Positions 53,761 through 64,000 of a DNA stretch of 64,000 bases are shown in pieces. A program made the translations under genes and the position numbers. Below the pieces are notes generated by a model that did not search any database, was not told the origin of the DNA, and saw nothing but the letters and a program-made list of their open reading frames with translations. The stretch is from Mesorhizobium sp. NZP2298 (GTDB lineage Bacteria > Pseudomonadota > Alphaproteobacteria > Rhizobiales > Rhizobiaceae): NCBI RefSeq assembly GCF_013170825.1, contig NZ_CP033365.1, forward strand, positions 4,786,001 to 4,850,000, written 5' to 3'. Numbering within the stretch: position 1 is the stretch's first letter; every line of letters starts with the position of its first letter.

Positions 53761-54525
53761 ATGACGCAGCATCCGACCCAGTCGCCACAGTTCTTCCTGA
53801 CCGCGCCGTCGCCGTGCCCCTATCTCGACGGCCAGTTCGAGCGCAAGGTGTTCACGCATCTGGTCGGGGACAAGGCGTCGGAGATGAACGACCTCCTCAC
53901 GCAAGGCGGCTTCAGGCGTTCGCAGAACATTGCCTACAGGCCGGCCTGCGAGACCTGCCGCGCTTGTGTTTCCGTGCGCATCCTCGCCCAGGAATTCACC
54001 GCCAGCCGCAACATGAAGCGTGTGCTGCAGCACAATTCCGACCTTGTCGGCGCCATGCACAATGCCGAGCCCTCGACCGAACAATATTCGCTGTTCCGCG
54101 GCTATCTCGATGCCCGCCATCGCCGCGGCGGCATGTCCGACATGACGGTGCTCGACTACGCCATGATGGTCGAGGACACCCATGTCGACACCAAGGTGAT
54201 CGAATACCGGCGGCGCGGACCCGACAGCTTCATCACCGGCAAGGGCCAGGGTGAGCTCATCGCGGTGGCACTCACCGACAAGATGGCCGACGGCCTGTCG
54301 ATGGTCTATTCCTACTTCAATCCCGAATTCGAGGAGCGTTCGCTCGGCACGTTCATGATCCTCGACCACATCGCCCGCGCTAGGGCGATGGGCCTGCCCC
54401 ATGTCTACCTCGGTTACTGGGTCAACGGCTCACGCAAGATGAATTATAAGATGCGCTTCATGCCGCAGGAGCATCTCGGCCCCAAGGGCTGGGAGCGCTA
54501 CACCAACGAAGCGGTTTCACGCTGA
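53761..54525 (+). CDS. bpt: Aspartate/glutamate leucyltransferase (leucyl-tRNA--protein transferase, ATE family)
   Basis: 254-residue enzyme of the N-end rule that attaches leucine to proteins with N-terminal Asp or Glu, marking them for ClpAP. The ATE fold with [19 protein letters not shown] at the N-terminus, the cysteine motif [15 protein letters not shown] (about residues 60-74), and the C-terminal [20 protein letters not shown] and [18 protein letters not shown] are typical of the Bpt branch. Confidence 0.94.
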   Translation: MTQHPTQSPQFFLTAPSPCPYLDGQFERKVFTHLVGDKASEMNDLLTQGGFRRSQNIAYRPACETCRACVSVRILAQEFTASRNMKRVLQHNSDLVGAMHNAEPSTEQYSLFRGYLDARHRRGGMSDMTVLDYAMMVEDTHVDTKVIEYRRRGPDSFITGKGQGELIAVALTDKMADGLSMVYSYFNPEFEERSLGTFMILDHIARARAMGLPHVYLGYWVNGSRKMNYKMRFMPQEHLGPKGWERYTNEAVSR

Positions 54526-54659
54526 GTTTTTCCACGATCCGCGCTTAAGCTTAAACTGTTTCAAGGCACGGGATGCTGGTCTTTCAGCCGGTTGGCTGGA
54601 GACAGTGCGCTACTGCACCGATCAGCCGCCAGCCTGCATTTCATTGCGAAAGTTCCTGC

Positions 54660-55556
54660 ATGCCTTCCCACCATGATCACCAGAAGGGTCTTTTGATCAC
54701 CGCCATCGGCGGACTGACGCTGACTGTCGACATACCGTTGATCCGCCTCGCCGACGGCGGCGCATGGACGATCATGCTGCTGCGCACCGGCACCACATTC
54801 GTCGCCGCCATGGTCATCTGGTGGGTCTGGCGGGCTTTGAGCCGTAACGCCCCGCCGCTCATTCCGGGCTGGTCCGGCCTGATCGTCGCGATATGCTACG
54901 GGCTGACAGGGATCACCTTCGTCACCGCCGTCTATCACACCTCGACCGCCGATCTCGTCTTCATTTTGGCCTTCAACACCGTGTTCGCAGGGCTATTGTC
55001 CTGGATATTCCTGCGGGAAAGGCCACGGCTGGTGACCATCGTGGCGATGCTGATCATGATCCTTGGCGTGCTGGTCATCGTCGGTGGGTCGGTCGGCACC
55101 GGCAAGCTGTTCGGCGATTTCATGGCGCTGTGCTCGGCTTTCTTCATCGCTGTGGCCATCACCATCTCACGCGCCAGCGGCAAGGACATGGGCTTCACCT
55201 CACTTGTCGGCGTGCTTCTGCCGCTCGCCCTGGCAGCCTTCATGGTGTCGGGCGAAGGCTTCCACGTCAACGCGCCATGGTGGATCATCTTCAACGGCGC
55301 CGTCATCATGCCGATCTCGTTCTTCTGTCTTGCCGCCGGGCCGAAATACATTTCCGGGCCGGAAGTGGCGATGTTCTACGTGCTCGAAACGGTGTTGGCG
55401 CCGGTCTGGGTGTGGATGATCTTTGCCGAGGCACCGACCCGCAACAGCCTGATCGGCGGCGCGATCCTGATCGTCACGCTGGTCGCCCATTCGCTCTGGC
55501 AACTGCATGATGGCCGCAGGCAACGAGTTGACCTTGCGGTGCACCATCCAGTCTAA
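54660..55556 (+). CDS. DMT-superfamily (EamA) transporter
   Basis: 298-residue permease with ten predicted helices in two EamA repeats. First repeat: LITAIGGLTLTVDIPLIRLA to FLRERPRLVTIVAMLIMILG; second: GDFMALCSAFFIAVAITISR to FYVLETVLAPVWVWMIFAEA. ATG 54660 is taken because it leads directly into the first helix. The upstream ORF extension is Cys-rich and unlike a signal. Substrate unknown, export of metabolites is common in the family. Confidence 0.85.
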   Translation: MPSHHDHQKGLLITAIGGLTLTVDIPLIRLADGGAWTIMLLRTGTTFVAAMVIWWVWRALSRNAPPLIPGWSGLIVAICYGLTGITFVTAVYHTSTADLVFILAFNTVFAGLLSWIFLRERPRLVTIVAMLIMILGVLVIVGGSVGTGKLFGDFMALCSAFFIAVAITISRASGKDMGFTSLVGVLLPLALAAFMVSGEGFHVNAPWWIIFNGAVIMPISFFCLAAGPKYISGPEVAMFYVLETVLAPVWVWMIFAEAPTRNSLIGGAILIVTLVAHSLWQLHDGRRQRVDLAVHHPV

Positions 55557-55594
55557 CGGGTAATTGATGGGCCTGGCGCAAGTCGCGTTTCGGA

Positions 55595-56830
55595 TCAGGC
55601 GCTGGCCTTCTTTGCCGCGCCAGCCTCCGGCAAGACCTCGATCTGTGGGTTGGCCTCGATCTCGGCCGCCGAGCCGGCGGGCAACTCGTCGACCAGTTCC
55701 ACCTCGCGCAGCCACTCGCGCCAGATGGCGACCAGCAGCGCCATCAGCACCGGACCGATGAACAGGCCGAGGAAGCCCATGGTCTTGACGCCGCCGATCA
55801 GGCCGAAAAAGGTCGGCAGGAAAGGCAGTTTTATCGGTCCGCCGACAAGCTTCGGGCGCAGCGTCTTGTCGACGATGAACAGCTCGACCGCACCCCACAG
55901 GAACAGCGCCAGACCGGCCATGGGCGAGCCGCTGGCCGCGAGGTAGATCGAGACAAGGGTGAAGGACAAGGGTGCGCCGCCGGGAATGAGCGCCATGACG
56001 CCGGTCAGGGCGCCGAGCGTCACCGGCGACGGCACGCCGGCCAGCCAGTAGGCAATGCCCAGCACCAGCCCCTCGCCTATGGCGATGACGGTCATGCCGG
56101 TCACGGTCGAGGAGATCGTCGCCGGCACGACGCGCGAAATCCGCTCCCATCTGGTCGGCAGGATGCGCTCGCCAAGGCGGTCGACCTGGCCGGCAAAATG
56201 CTCGCCATCGCGATAGGCGAAGAACAGGGCGATCATCATGAACAGCAACGTCAGGAGCAGCCCAAAGGCACTGCCGCCGGCGGCGAGCGCGCCTCGATAG
56301 ATGCTGCCGATATTGGCGCCGCTGACCAACTGGATCAGTTCGCCAATGCCGCCGGGATGCCCGAAATTGGTCGTCCATTGCTCGTTCAGCCAGTCGCCGA
56401 TGACAGGCATGGTCGCGATCCAGTGCGGCGTGGTGGCACCATGCCGGTTGGTCTCGATCGCCCAGGCGACCCACTCGCGCACCTCGTTGATGGCATAGGT
56501 GCCGGCAAGCGCGATCGGTATCACCAGGAAGGCAAGGATGAACAGGATGGCCAAGGTGGCGGCGACGGTGCGGTTGCCGCCAACGCCGGCAAGCAGCCGC
56601 TGGTAGAGCGGCCAGCTGGCGAAAGCGATGACAAGCGCGGCCAGCACCGGGAAGAGGAAGCCGTGGAAGAAGTAGACGCCCGCGGCGACGATCAGCACCA
56701 GCAGCCAGCGCGCCGCCGACAGCGGCGGAATGACAGCCGACCGCAACGGCGTCGACAGGCCGAACAGGCGCTGCTGCCGTTCCGGTTTCTGGATCCTGGA
56801 TTCCTTCAAACGCCCGTGACTCCCAAACAC
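55595..56830 (-). CDS. AI-2E family transporter (PerM-like)
   Basis: 411-residue membrane protein with about eight helices and AI-2E (UPF0118) motifs: GVYFFHGFLFPVLAALVIAF near the N-terminus, the long hydrophilic loop after helix 3 (about residues 125-215), and C-terminal VMALIPGGAPLSFTLVS with PKLVGGPIKLPFLPTFFGLI. Some members export autoinducer-2 or act as Na+/H+ antiporters; function here is open. Start GTG at 56830 with GGAGAAGG upstream. Convergent with the DMT gene. Confidence 0.85.
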   Translation of the reverse strand: MFGSHGRLKESRIQKPERQQRLFGLSTPLRSAVIPPLSAARWLLVLIVAAGVYFFHGFLFPVLAALVIAFASWPLYQRLLAGVGGNRTVAATLAILFILAFLVIPIALAGTYAINEVREWVAWAIETNRHGATTPHWIATMPVIGDWLNEQWTTNFGHPGGIGELIQLVSGANIGSIYRGALAAGGSAFGLLLTLLFMMIALFFAYRDGEHFAGQVDRLGERILPTRWERISRVVPATISSTVTGMTVIAIGEGLVLGIAYWLAGVPSPVTLGALTGVMALIPGGAPLSFTLVSIYLAASGSPMAGLALFLWGAVELFIVDKTLRPKLVGGPIKLPFLPTFFGLIGGVKTMGFLGLFIGPVLMALLVAIWREWLREVELVDELPAGSAAEIEANPQIEVLPEAGAAKKASA

Positions 56831-56900
56831 CCTTCTCCGTTATGCACTGATATAGTGCAGCAATCGTGACGATACTCCAAATGATCACGGTGACGCCGCC

Positions 56901-57052
56901 AATCTCTCCCCTTGTGGCGGAGATGTCCGGCAGGCCAAGGGGGGCGCCGCGCGTGGAGCGCTAGCCTCGTCTGTCACGATAGGGGGTCGCGTCCGGTCGC
57001 GCCGATCCCCTCTGTCGCCTTTGGCGACATCTCCCCCTCGAGAGGGGAGATC
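56901..57052. repeat. Second palindromic intergenic repeat, different family
   Basis: About 150 bp with pairing ends: ATCTCTCCCCTTG at the left and the hairpin ATCTCCCCCT...AGGGGAGAT at the right (57029-57051), plus inner hairpin GTCGCC-TTT-GGCGAC near 57015-57029. It differs in sequence from the element at 39988. It ends 6 bp before the parC stop codon. Such elements are common between convergent rhizobial genes, although here it lies between the 3' end of parC and the promoter side of the AI-2E gene. Confidence 0.75.
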
Positions 57053-57058
57053 GCAACT

Positions 57059-59311
<2,253 letters not shown>

Positions 59312-59650
59312 GGGCTGGGACTAGCCGAGCGGGTGATTCGCGGCAAGAGGCGCGCGCCCGGCCGGTCGAATTGCGCGCTTTTCTGCAACAGGAAACCGCA
59401 AGGTCGCGCTTGCCGGCCAACATCAATCTGTTACACGCCGCATCTATTGCGAAGCACGATAACCGCTCGACGGCCCGACCTTCATGCCAAATTCACCGCA
59501 TTCTCCAATGGCGTTCGGATCGGGTTTGCCTTTCGCCGCGATTTTTGACCATTGTGCCGGGACATGCCTTTTTCCCGTCCAGTTCGTCACGGAATGGTGA
59601 TGGCGCAAAGAATTGAAAAACAATTTCAGGACACTCTCAGGGACCTTGCG
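59312..59650. other. Divergent promoter region between parC and an exported protein
   Basis: 339 bp without a supportable gene. AT-richer near 59500-59640. In-frame ATGs upstream of 59651 exist, but none is followed by a signal peptide. No repeat or RNA gene is recognised. Confidence 0.4.
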
Positions 59651-60841
59651 ATGACAATCAAACGCTCAACTCTCCGGAAATTCGCTCTTTCGACCTTCCT
59701 GTTCACACTGCCGCTGAATGCGGCCCTTGCCCAGGATGCGGCCGTTGCCGATCGGCTGAAGGCGGCGCTGGCGGCCCAGGGCGTAAACATCTCCTGGACC
59801 GGGGTGACCGGCGACAACACCAGCATGGTGCTGCAGGGCGTGTCCATCAAACCGGCGGCGGAAAAGGAAGCCCTGCCGATCGGCGACGTCAAGCTCGAGG
59901 GCGTGACCGAGGCCAATGGCGGCTACGACATCGGCACCGTCTCGACCTCCCCCTTCGAACACAGCAAGGATGGGGTCACCCTCAACCTGAGCCCCTTCGT
60001 CATCCACGACATGACGGTTCCGGCCGAAGGCGCCACCGGCCCGCTGGGCTCGCTGATGATGTACAAGTCGGCCGAACTGTCCAACATGACGGTCAAGGTC
60101 GCCGACAAGACCGCCTTCTCGATGGACGGGCTTGCCATCCAGATCACGCCGCCCGCGGACGGCAAGGCGATGGAGTTCACCGGCAATACGGAAAAGTTCA
60201 CGGCAGATCTCTCGCTGGTCGACGACCCCAAGTCCAAGGAAGTCATCGACGCGCTCGGCTACCAGAACATCTCCGGCAATCTCGCAATGGCCGGCACCTG
60301 GCAGCCCTCGGACGGCAAGATGGAACTGTCGAAATATGACATCTCCGTCGAAAATGCGGGCACGCTCGGCATGACCTTCAATCTCGGCGGCTACACGATG
60401 GACTTCATCAAGTCGCTGCAGGAGATGCAGAAGAAGATGGCGGCGCAGCCCGAAGGCGCCGACAATTCGGCGCAAGGCATGGCCATGCTCGGCCTGTTGC
60501 AGCAGCTTTCCTTCAACAGCGCCTCGATCCGCTTCGACGACGATTCGCTGACCGGCAAGGTGCTGGAATATGTTGGCAAGCAGCAAGGCATGTCGGCCAA
60601 GGACATCGCCAACCAGGCCAAGGCGATCGTGCCGTTCGGCATGGCCCAGCTCAACAATCCCGAGCTGACGGCGCAGGTGACGGCGGCGGTCAGCAAATAT
60701 CTGGACGACCCGAAGAGCCTCGAAATCTCGGCCGAGCCGCCGGCATCAGTGCCGTTCGCGCTGATCATGGCGGGCGCCATGTCCAACCCGCTCGATCTGC
60801 CGAAGACGCTCGGCGTGGCCGTCAAGGCCAACGAAGACTGA
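59651..60841 (+). CDS. Exported protein of unknown function
   Basis: 396-residue protein with a signal peptide (LRKFALSTFLFTLPLNAALA, cleavage after ALA near residue 27). The mature part is rich in beta strands and repeats a pattern of hydrophobic alternation (for example TSMVLQGVSIKPAAEKEALP, ELSNMTVKVADKTAFSMDGL). It recalls AsmA/DUF945-like lipid-binding or outer-membrane-associated proteins, but I cannot place it firmly. The ATG at 59651 is chosen over upstream ATGs because it starts the signal peptide. Own terminator follows. Convergent with aspS. Confidence 0.65.
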   Translation: MTIKRSTLRKFALSTFLFTLPLNAALAQDAAVADRLKAALAAQGVNISWTGVTGDNTSMVLQGVSIKPAAEKEALPIGDVKLEGVTEANGGYDIGTVSTSPFEHSKDGVTLNLSPFVIHDMTVPAEGATGPLGSLMMYKSAELSNMTVKVADKTAFSMDGLAIQITPPADGKAMEFTGNTEKFTADLSLVDDPKSKEVIDALGYQNISGNLAMAGTWQPSDGKMELSKYDISVENAGTLGMTFNLGGYTMDFIKSLQEMQKKMAAQPEGADNSAQGMAMLGLLQQLSFNSASIRFDDDSLTGKVLEYVGKQQGMSAKDIANQAKAIVPFGMAQLNNPELTAQVTAAVSKYLDDPKSLEISAEPPASVPFALIMAGAMSNPLDLPKTLGVAVKANED

Positions 60842-60860
60842 TCGAAACGTCAGGATCAAG

Positions 60861-60890
60861 AAAAAGCCCGGCAGCGATGCCGGGCTTTTT
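60861..60890 (+). terminator. Terminator after the exported protein
   Basis: Perfect 12-bp stem AAAAAGCCCGGC/GCCGGGCTTTTT (60861-60872 with 60879-60890) followed by TGTGGG. The A run on the left also makes it usable for aspS on the minus strand. Confidence 0.88.
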
Positions 60891-60955
60891 TGTGGGCTAT
60901 TGAATCCACAGAGATAGTTCCGCCCGTTTTTTAAAGCATCGCCCGAAGCTCGCGA

Positions 60956-62746
60956 TCACGCGTCCTTCTTGGTCGGCGCGACACGCAGGGCCAGTTCGCG
61001 GAGCTGCTGCGGCGAGGCTTCCGACGGTGCGTTCATCAACAGATCATAGGCCTGCTGGTTCATCGGGAACATGGTGATCTCGCGCAGGTTCTTGGCGCCA
61101 ACCAGCAGCATGACGACGCGGTCGACGCCCGCCGCCATGCCGCCATGCGGCGGCGCGCCGTACTGGAAGGCACGGTAGAGGCCGCCGAAACGCTCCTCCA
61201 CCGTGGCGCGGTCCAGCCCGACCGTCTCGAACGCCTTGACCATGGTTTCGGGCAGATGGTTGCGGATGCCGCCGCTGGCGATCTCGAAGCCATTGCAGAC
61301 CATGTCGTACTGGAACGCCTTGATGCCGAGCAGATCCTCGCCGTTCAGCGCGTCGATGCCGCCCTGCGGCATCGAGAACGGGTTGTGGGCGAAGTCGATC
61401 TTCTTCTCCTCTTCGTTCCATTCGAAGAACGGGAAGTCGACGATCCAGCACAATTCGAAGCGCTCGCGGTCGACGAGGTTCAGTTCCTCGCCGGCGCGCG
61501 TGCGTGCCGCTCCCGCGAAGGAGACGAACTTCTTCGGGTCGCCGGCGACGAAGAACGCGGCGTCGCCGTCGGCAAGGCCGAGCTGCTGCCGGATCGCCTC
61601 GGTGCGCTCCTCGCCGATGTTCTTGGCGAGCGGGCCGGCGCCTTCGAGCTTGTCGCCCTCCTTGCGCCAGAAGATGTAACCCAGCCCCGGCTGGCCCTCG
61701 CCTTGCGCCCAGGAATTCATGCGGTCGCAGAAGGCACGGCTGCCGCCGGTCTTGGCCGGAATGCCCCACACCTCGGCCTTCGGGTCGTTGGCCAGAATGT
61801 TGGCGAACACCTTGAAGCCGGAATCGCGGAAATGATCGGAAACAGCCTGCATCTCGATCGGGTTGCGCAGGTCCGGCTTGTCGGAGCCGTATTTGCGCAT
61901 GGCGACATCATAGGGAATGCGCTGGAACTTCTGCGTCACCGGCTTGCCGTTGGCGAAGGCCTCGAAGACGCCGCGCATCACCGGCTCCATGGTCGACAGC
62001 ACGTCGTCCTGCTCGACGAAGCTCATTTCGAGGTCGAGCTGATAGAATTCGCCTGGCAGACGGTCGGCGCGCGGGTCCTCGTCGCGGAAGCAGGGCGCGA
62101 TCTGGAAATAGCGGTCGAAGCCCGACACCATGATCAGCTGCTTGTACTGCTGCGGCGCCTGCGGAAGCGCGTAGAAGGTGCCGGGATGGATGCGCGACGG
62201 CACCAGGAAGTCGCGGGCGCCTTCCGGCGACGAGGCGGTGAGGATCGGCGTCGAGAATTCGGTGAAGCCGACATCGTTCATGCGCTTGCGCATCTCGGCG
62301 ATGATTTTCGTGCGCGCCACGATGTTCCTGTGCAGCGTGTCGCGGCGCAGGTCGAGGAAGCGGTACTTCAGCCTGATGTCCTCGGGATAGTCCGGCTCGC
62401 CGAACACCGGCAGCGGCAATTCCTTGGCTGCCGACAGCACCTCGATCTCGCGGGCGAAAATCTCGATCTCGCCGGTCGGCAGGTTGGCGTTGACCGTCTC
62501 CGGGAGGCGCGCCTTTACCTCACCGTCGACGCGGATCACCCATTCGCCGCGCACGGTCTCGGCGATCTTGAAGGCAGGCGAATCGGGATCGGCGACGATC
62601 TGGGTCAGGCCGTAGTGGTCACGCAGGTCGATGAAGAGCAGGCCGCCATGGTCGCGCACGCGATGCACCCAGCCCGAAAGGCGAACGGATGAGCCGACAT
62701 CGCTCTTTCTCAACTGGGCACAGGTATGGCTGCGGTAACGGTGCAT
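60956..62746 (-). CDS. aspS: Aspartyl-tRNA synthetase (Asp/Asn type)
   Basis: 596-residue class IIb synthetase of bacterial type. N-terminal anticodon-binding OB domain ([20 protein letters not shown], about residues 18-37), motif 2 [16 protein letters not shown] (about 215-230), the bacterial GAD insertion domain in the middle, and motif 3 [14 protein letters not shown] (about 530-543). [18 protein letters not shown] at 62746 is the conserved start; a further ATG lies two codons upstream. Many alphaproteobacterial members also charge tRNA-Asn; that would need gatCAB and absence of asnS, not visible here. Confidence 0.96.
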   Translation of the reverse strand: MHRYRSHTCAQLRKSDVGSSVRLSGWVHRVRDHGGLLFIDLRDHYGLTQIVADPDSPAFKIAETVRGEWVIRVDGEVKARLPETVNANLPTGEIEIFAREIEVLSAAKELPLPVFGEPDYPEDIRLKYRFLDLRRDTLHRNIVARTKIIAEMRKRMNDVGFTEFSTPILTASSPEGARDFLVPSRIHPGTFYALPQAPQQYKQLIMVSGFDRYFQIAPCFRDEDPRADRLPGEFYQLDLEMSFVEQDDVLSTMEPVMRGVFEAFANGKPVTQKFQRIPYDVAMRKYGSDKPDLRNPIEMQAVSDHFRDSGFKVFANILANDPKAEVWGIPAKTGGSRAFCDRMNSWAQGEGQPGLGYIFWRKEGDKLEGAGPLAKNIGEERTEAIRQQLGLADGDAAFFVAGDPKKFVSFAGAARTRAGEELNLVDRERFELCWIVDFPFFEWNEEEKKIDFAHNPFSMPQGGIDALNGEDLLGIKAFQYDMVCNGFEIASGGIRNHLPETMVKAFETVGLDRATVEERFGGLYRAFQYGAPPHGGMAAGVDRVVMLLVGAKNLREITMFPMNQQAYDLLMNAPSEASPQQLRELALRVAPTKKDA

Positions 62747-63153
62747 GGTCATTGGTAAAGTCCGGGGTGCTGGGTGGCAGGCCAAAGCATCAAAGCCCGG
62801 CCCAAAATTTGCGCGAAAAGCGCATGGGAGGCCGGATTTGTCAAGGCGAGCGCCCACGCCCGTCCCTCGAGCGAGGTGCCGTTGAAGATCGCACGCCTGT
62901 CCTCGGCGACGTTCAGCCGGGGTGTTGTGGATACGGTTGCCAGACGCGGCTGAAGGCCGTCGACACCCGCGGCGAAGAACGTTCATCCCCGCAGGCACGG
63001 TCCTGGAGCGAGGTCAATGGAAAGGCATCTGTCAGATCGCATCTGGCGATTCTCCAAGTCCATGGGTTCGCATCCTGAATAGCGCGGCAATTGCCGCTGG
63101 CATTGATGGATGCAATGGTTCAAGAAGGGATCACCGATACGTGATCGCCTTTC
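62747..63153. other. Divergent intergenic region aspS / MFS gene
   Basis: 407 bp with no gene, RNA or repeat that I can support. ORFs crossing it are short, arginine-rich and lack ribosome-binding sites. Confidence 0.4.
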
Positions 63154-64000
63154 ATGTCCTCCATCCGCCCGCTGATCCCGCTTCTTCTCGCCGCAGGCAT
63201 CCTGCTTGGCGGCAATGGGCTGCAGAGCACGCTGATCGCGCTGCGCGGCGCGCAGGAGGGGTTTTCCGCTTCCGACATCGGCCTGATGGGCACTTTCTAT
63301 TTCGCCGGCTTCCTGCTCGGCTGCCTGGCCATCACCCGCATCATGAAGGCGGTCGGCCATATCAGGGCGTTTTCGGCGCTGGCCGCGATCGCCTCGGTCG
63401 GCACCCTGCTGCTGGTGCTGGTCCTCGATCCGGTGATGTGGTGCGCGGTGCGCTTTGCCGGCGGCTTCTGCTTCGCCGGTTTGTTCACCATCGTTGAAAG
63501 CTGGTTGAATTCCGGCGTCAGCAATCACGACCGCGCGCGTGTGCTGGCGATCTACCGGATGGTCGACACTGGTTCCGTAACCGGTGCTCAGTTCCTGATT
63601 CCGATCTTCGGCGCCGGCGGCTTCACCATCTTCGCCATCATGTCGATCATGATCACGCTGTCGCTGGTGCCGGTGTCGCTCGGCGACCGCTCCAACCCGA
63701 CCCCTCCGGAGGAGGTCAAGCTCGACCTGGCGCGCGTCTGGCGCATTTCGCCGCTGGGTTGCTTCGGCTGCATTGCCGTCGGCGTCACCAACAGCGCCTT
63801 TCGCACCTTGTCGCCGGTCTATGCCGAGCAGATCGGCATGTCGGTCGCCGATGTCGTTACCTTCGTCAGCGTCGGCATCTTCGGCGGCGCCATCATCCAG
63901 TATCCGCTGGGCTATCTGTCCGACCGCTGGGACCGGCGCCGGGTGCTGTTGCTAACGACCTGCTGCGCAATGCTTTCGGCATTGGCGCTGGTGTTCATCG
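63154..64000 (+). CDS. MFS transporter (YcaD-like), C-terminus outside window
   Basis: Open frame from ATG 63154 to the right edge, 282 codons without a stop. Eight or so membrane helices are visible. Starts SSIRPLIPLLLAAGILLGGN; helix 2 and loop FYFAGFLLGCLAITRIMKAV; GGFCFAGLFTIVESWLNSGV in helix 4-5; YLSDRWDRRRVLLLTT shows motif A of the second half. The VESWLN stretch resembles YcaD-type MFS proteins. Substrate unknown. About a quarter of the protein is missing. Confidence 0.83.
   Translation, partial: MSSIRPLIPLLLAAGILLGGNGLQSTLIALRGAQEGFSASDIGLMGTFYFAGFLLGCLAITRIMKAVGHIRAFSALAAIASVGTLLLVLVLDPVMWCAVRFAGGFCFAGLFTIVESWLNSGVSNHDRARVLAIYRMVDTGSVTGAQFLIPIFGAGGFTIFAIMSIMITLSLVPVSLGDRSNPTPPEEVKLDLARVWRISPLGCFGCIAVGVTNSAFRTLSPVYAEQIGMSVADVVTFVSVGIFGGAIIQYPLGYLSDRWDRRRVLLLTTCCAMLSALALVFI

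Noticed and set aside
55200..56888. 562-codon minus-strand ORF over the DMT and AI-2E genes
   Set aside because: Frame-shifted relative to the AI-2E gene and antisense to the DMT gene; the Arg/His-rich product resembles no protein.
61145..62692. 515-codon plus-strand ORF opposite aspS
   Set aside because: Antisense shadow of a complete aspartyl-tRNA synthetase gene.
62747..62998. 84-codon N-terminal extension of aspS
   Set aside because: Arg/Pro/Ala-rich sequence ahead of the conserved MHRYRSHTC start; not part of the synthetase family.

Overview
The window is high-GC chromosomal DNA from an alphaproteobacterium of the order Rhizobiales, most likely Mesorhizobium or a close relative. This rests on recognised families and gene order: the glyA/nrdR/ribD/ribE/ribH/nusB block, the merR/ihfA/fabH/plsX/DUF177/bamE block, DUF982 and DUF6163 proteins, an LdtR-type MarR regulator, an IS481 start typical of rhizobia, and rhizobial palindromic intergenic repeats. 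No nod, nif, phage or conjugation genes are visible. The window looks like core genome with small accessory patches.

Layout. 1-6179: exopolysaccharide locus (Wzz/GumC-type protein cut by the left edge; export lipoprotein; GT4 glycosyltransferase; polyprenyl-phosphate sugar transferase; O-antigen ligase/polymerase-like membrane protein). 6180-10716: patchy region with an IS481 remnant, tRNA-Pro(GGG), a YbaK-type deacylase, a small XRE regulator, several small exported proteins, one histidine-rich, and a broken TupA-like ATP-grasp gene. 10816-15880: housekeeping block with a MerR regulator, IHF alpha, FabH, PlsX, DUF177, a cytochrome bc1 assembly chaperone and BamE. 15961-16720: relic DNA without an intact gene. 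16776-22983: proton-pumping pyrophosphatase and an osmF-yehYXW betaine-type ABC transporter. 23158-30104: MFS, nusB, riboflavin genes, nrdR, two tiny membrane-protein genes (one frameshifted), an IalB-like protein and glyA.

30298-36972 holds a CPA1 antiporter, a LuxR-type solo regulator, an L,D-transpeptidase with its probable regulator LdtR, DUF6163 and an acyl-CoA hydratase/hydrolase. 37158-42414 holds DUF2066, hemB, a reductase-like protein, a palindromic repeat, ppk2 and an aldo/keto reductase. 42434-44527 is a tandem pair of GT90-like glycosyltransferases. 44727-49420 holds small genes, a GntR/MFS divergent pair with a visible operator, DUF423, and a LacI-type regulator beside two paralogous tiny ORFs. 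49433-64000 holds opgC, a hydrolase, sthA, RDD, bpt, DMT and AI-2E-type membrane proteins, a second repeat, parC, an exported unknown protein, aspS and an MFS gene cut by the right edge.

The best candidate for something undescribed is 47834-49420. Three copies of a 14-bp palindrome with a central CG lie upstream of the LacI-type regulator gene and of each of two 47-49 residue paralogous ORFs, which looks like a compact self-contained regulon. All calls come from reading the sequence; no database search was run.
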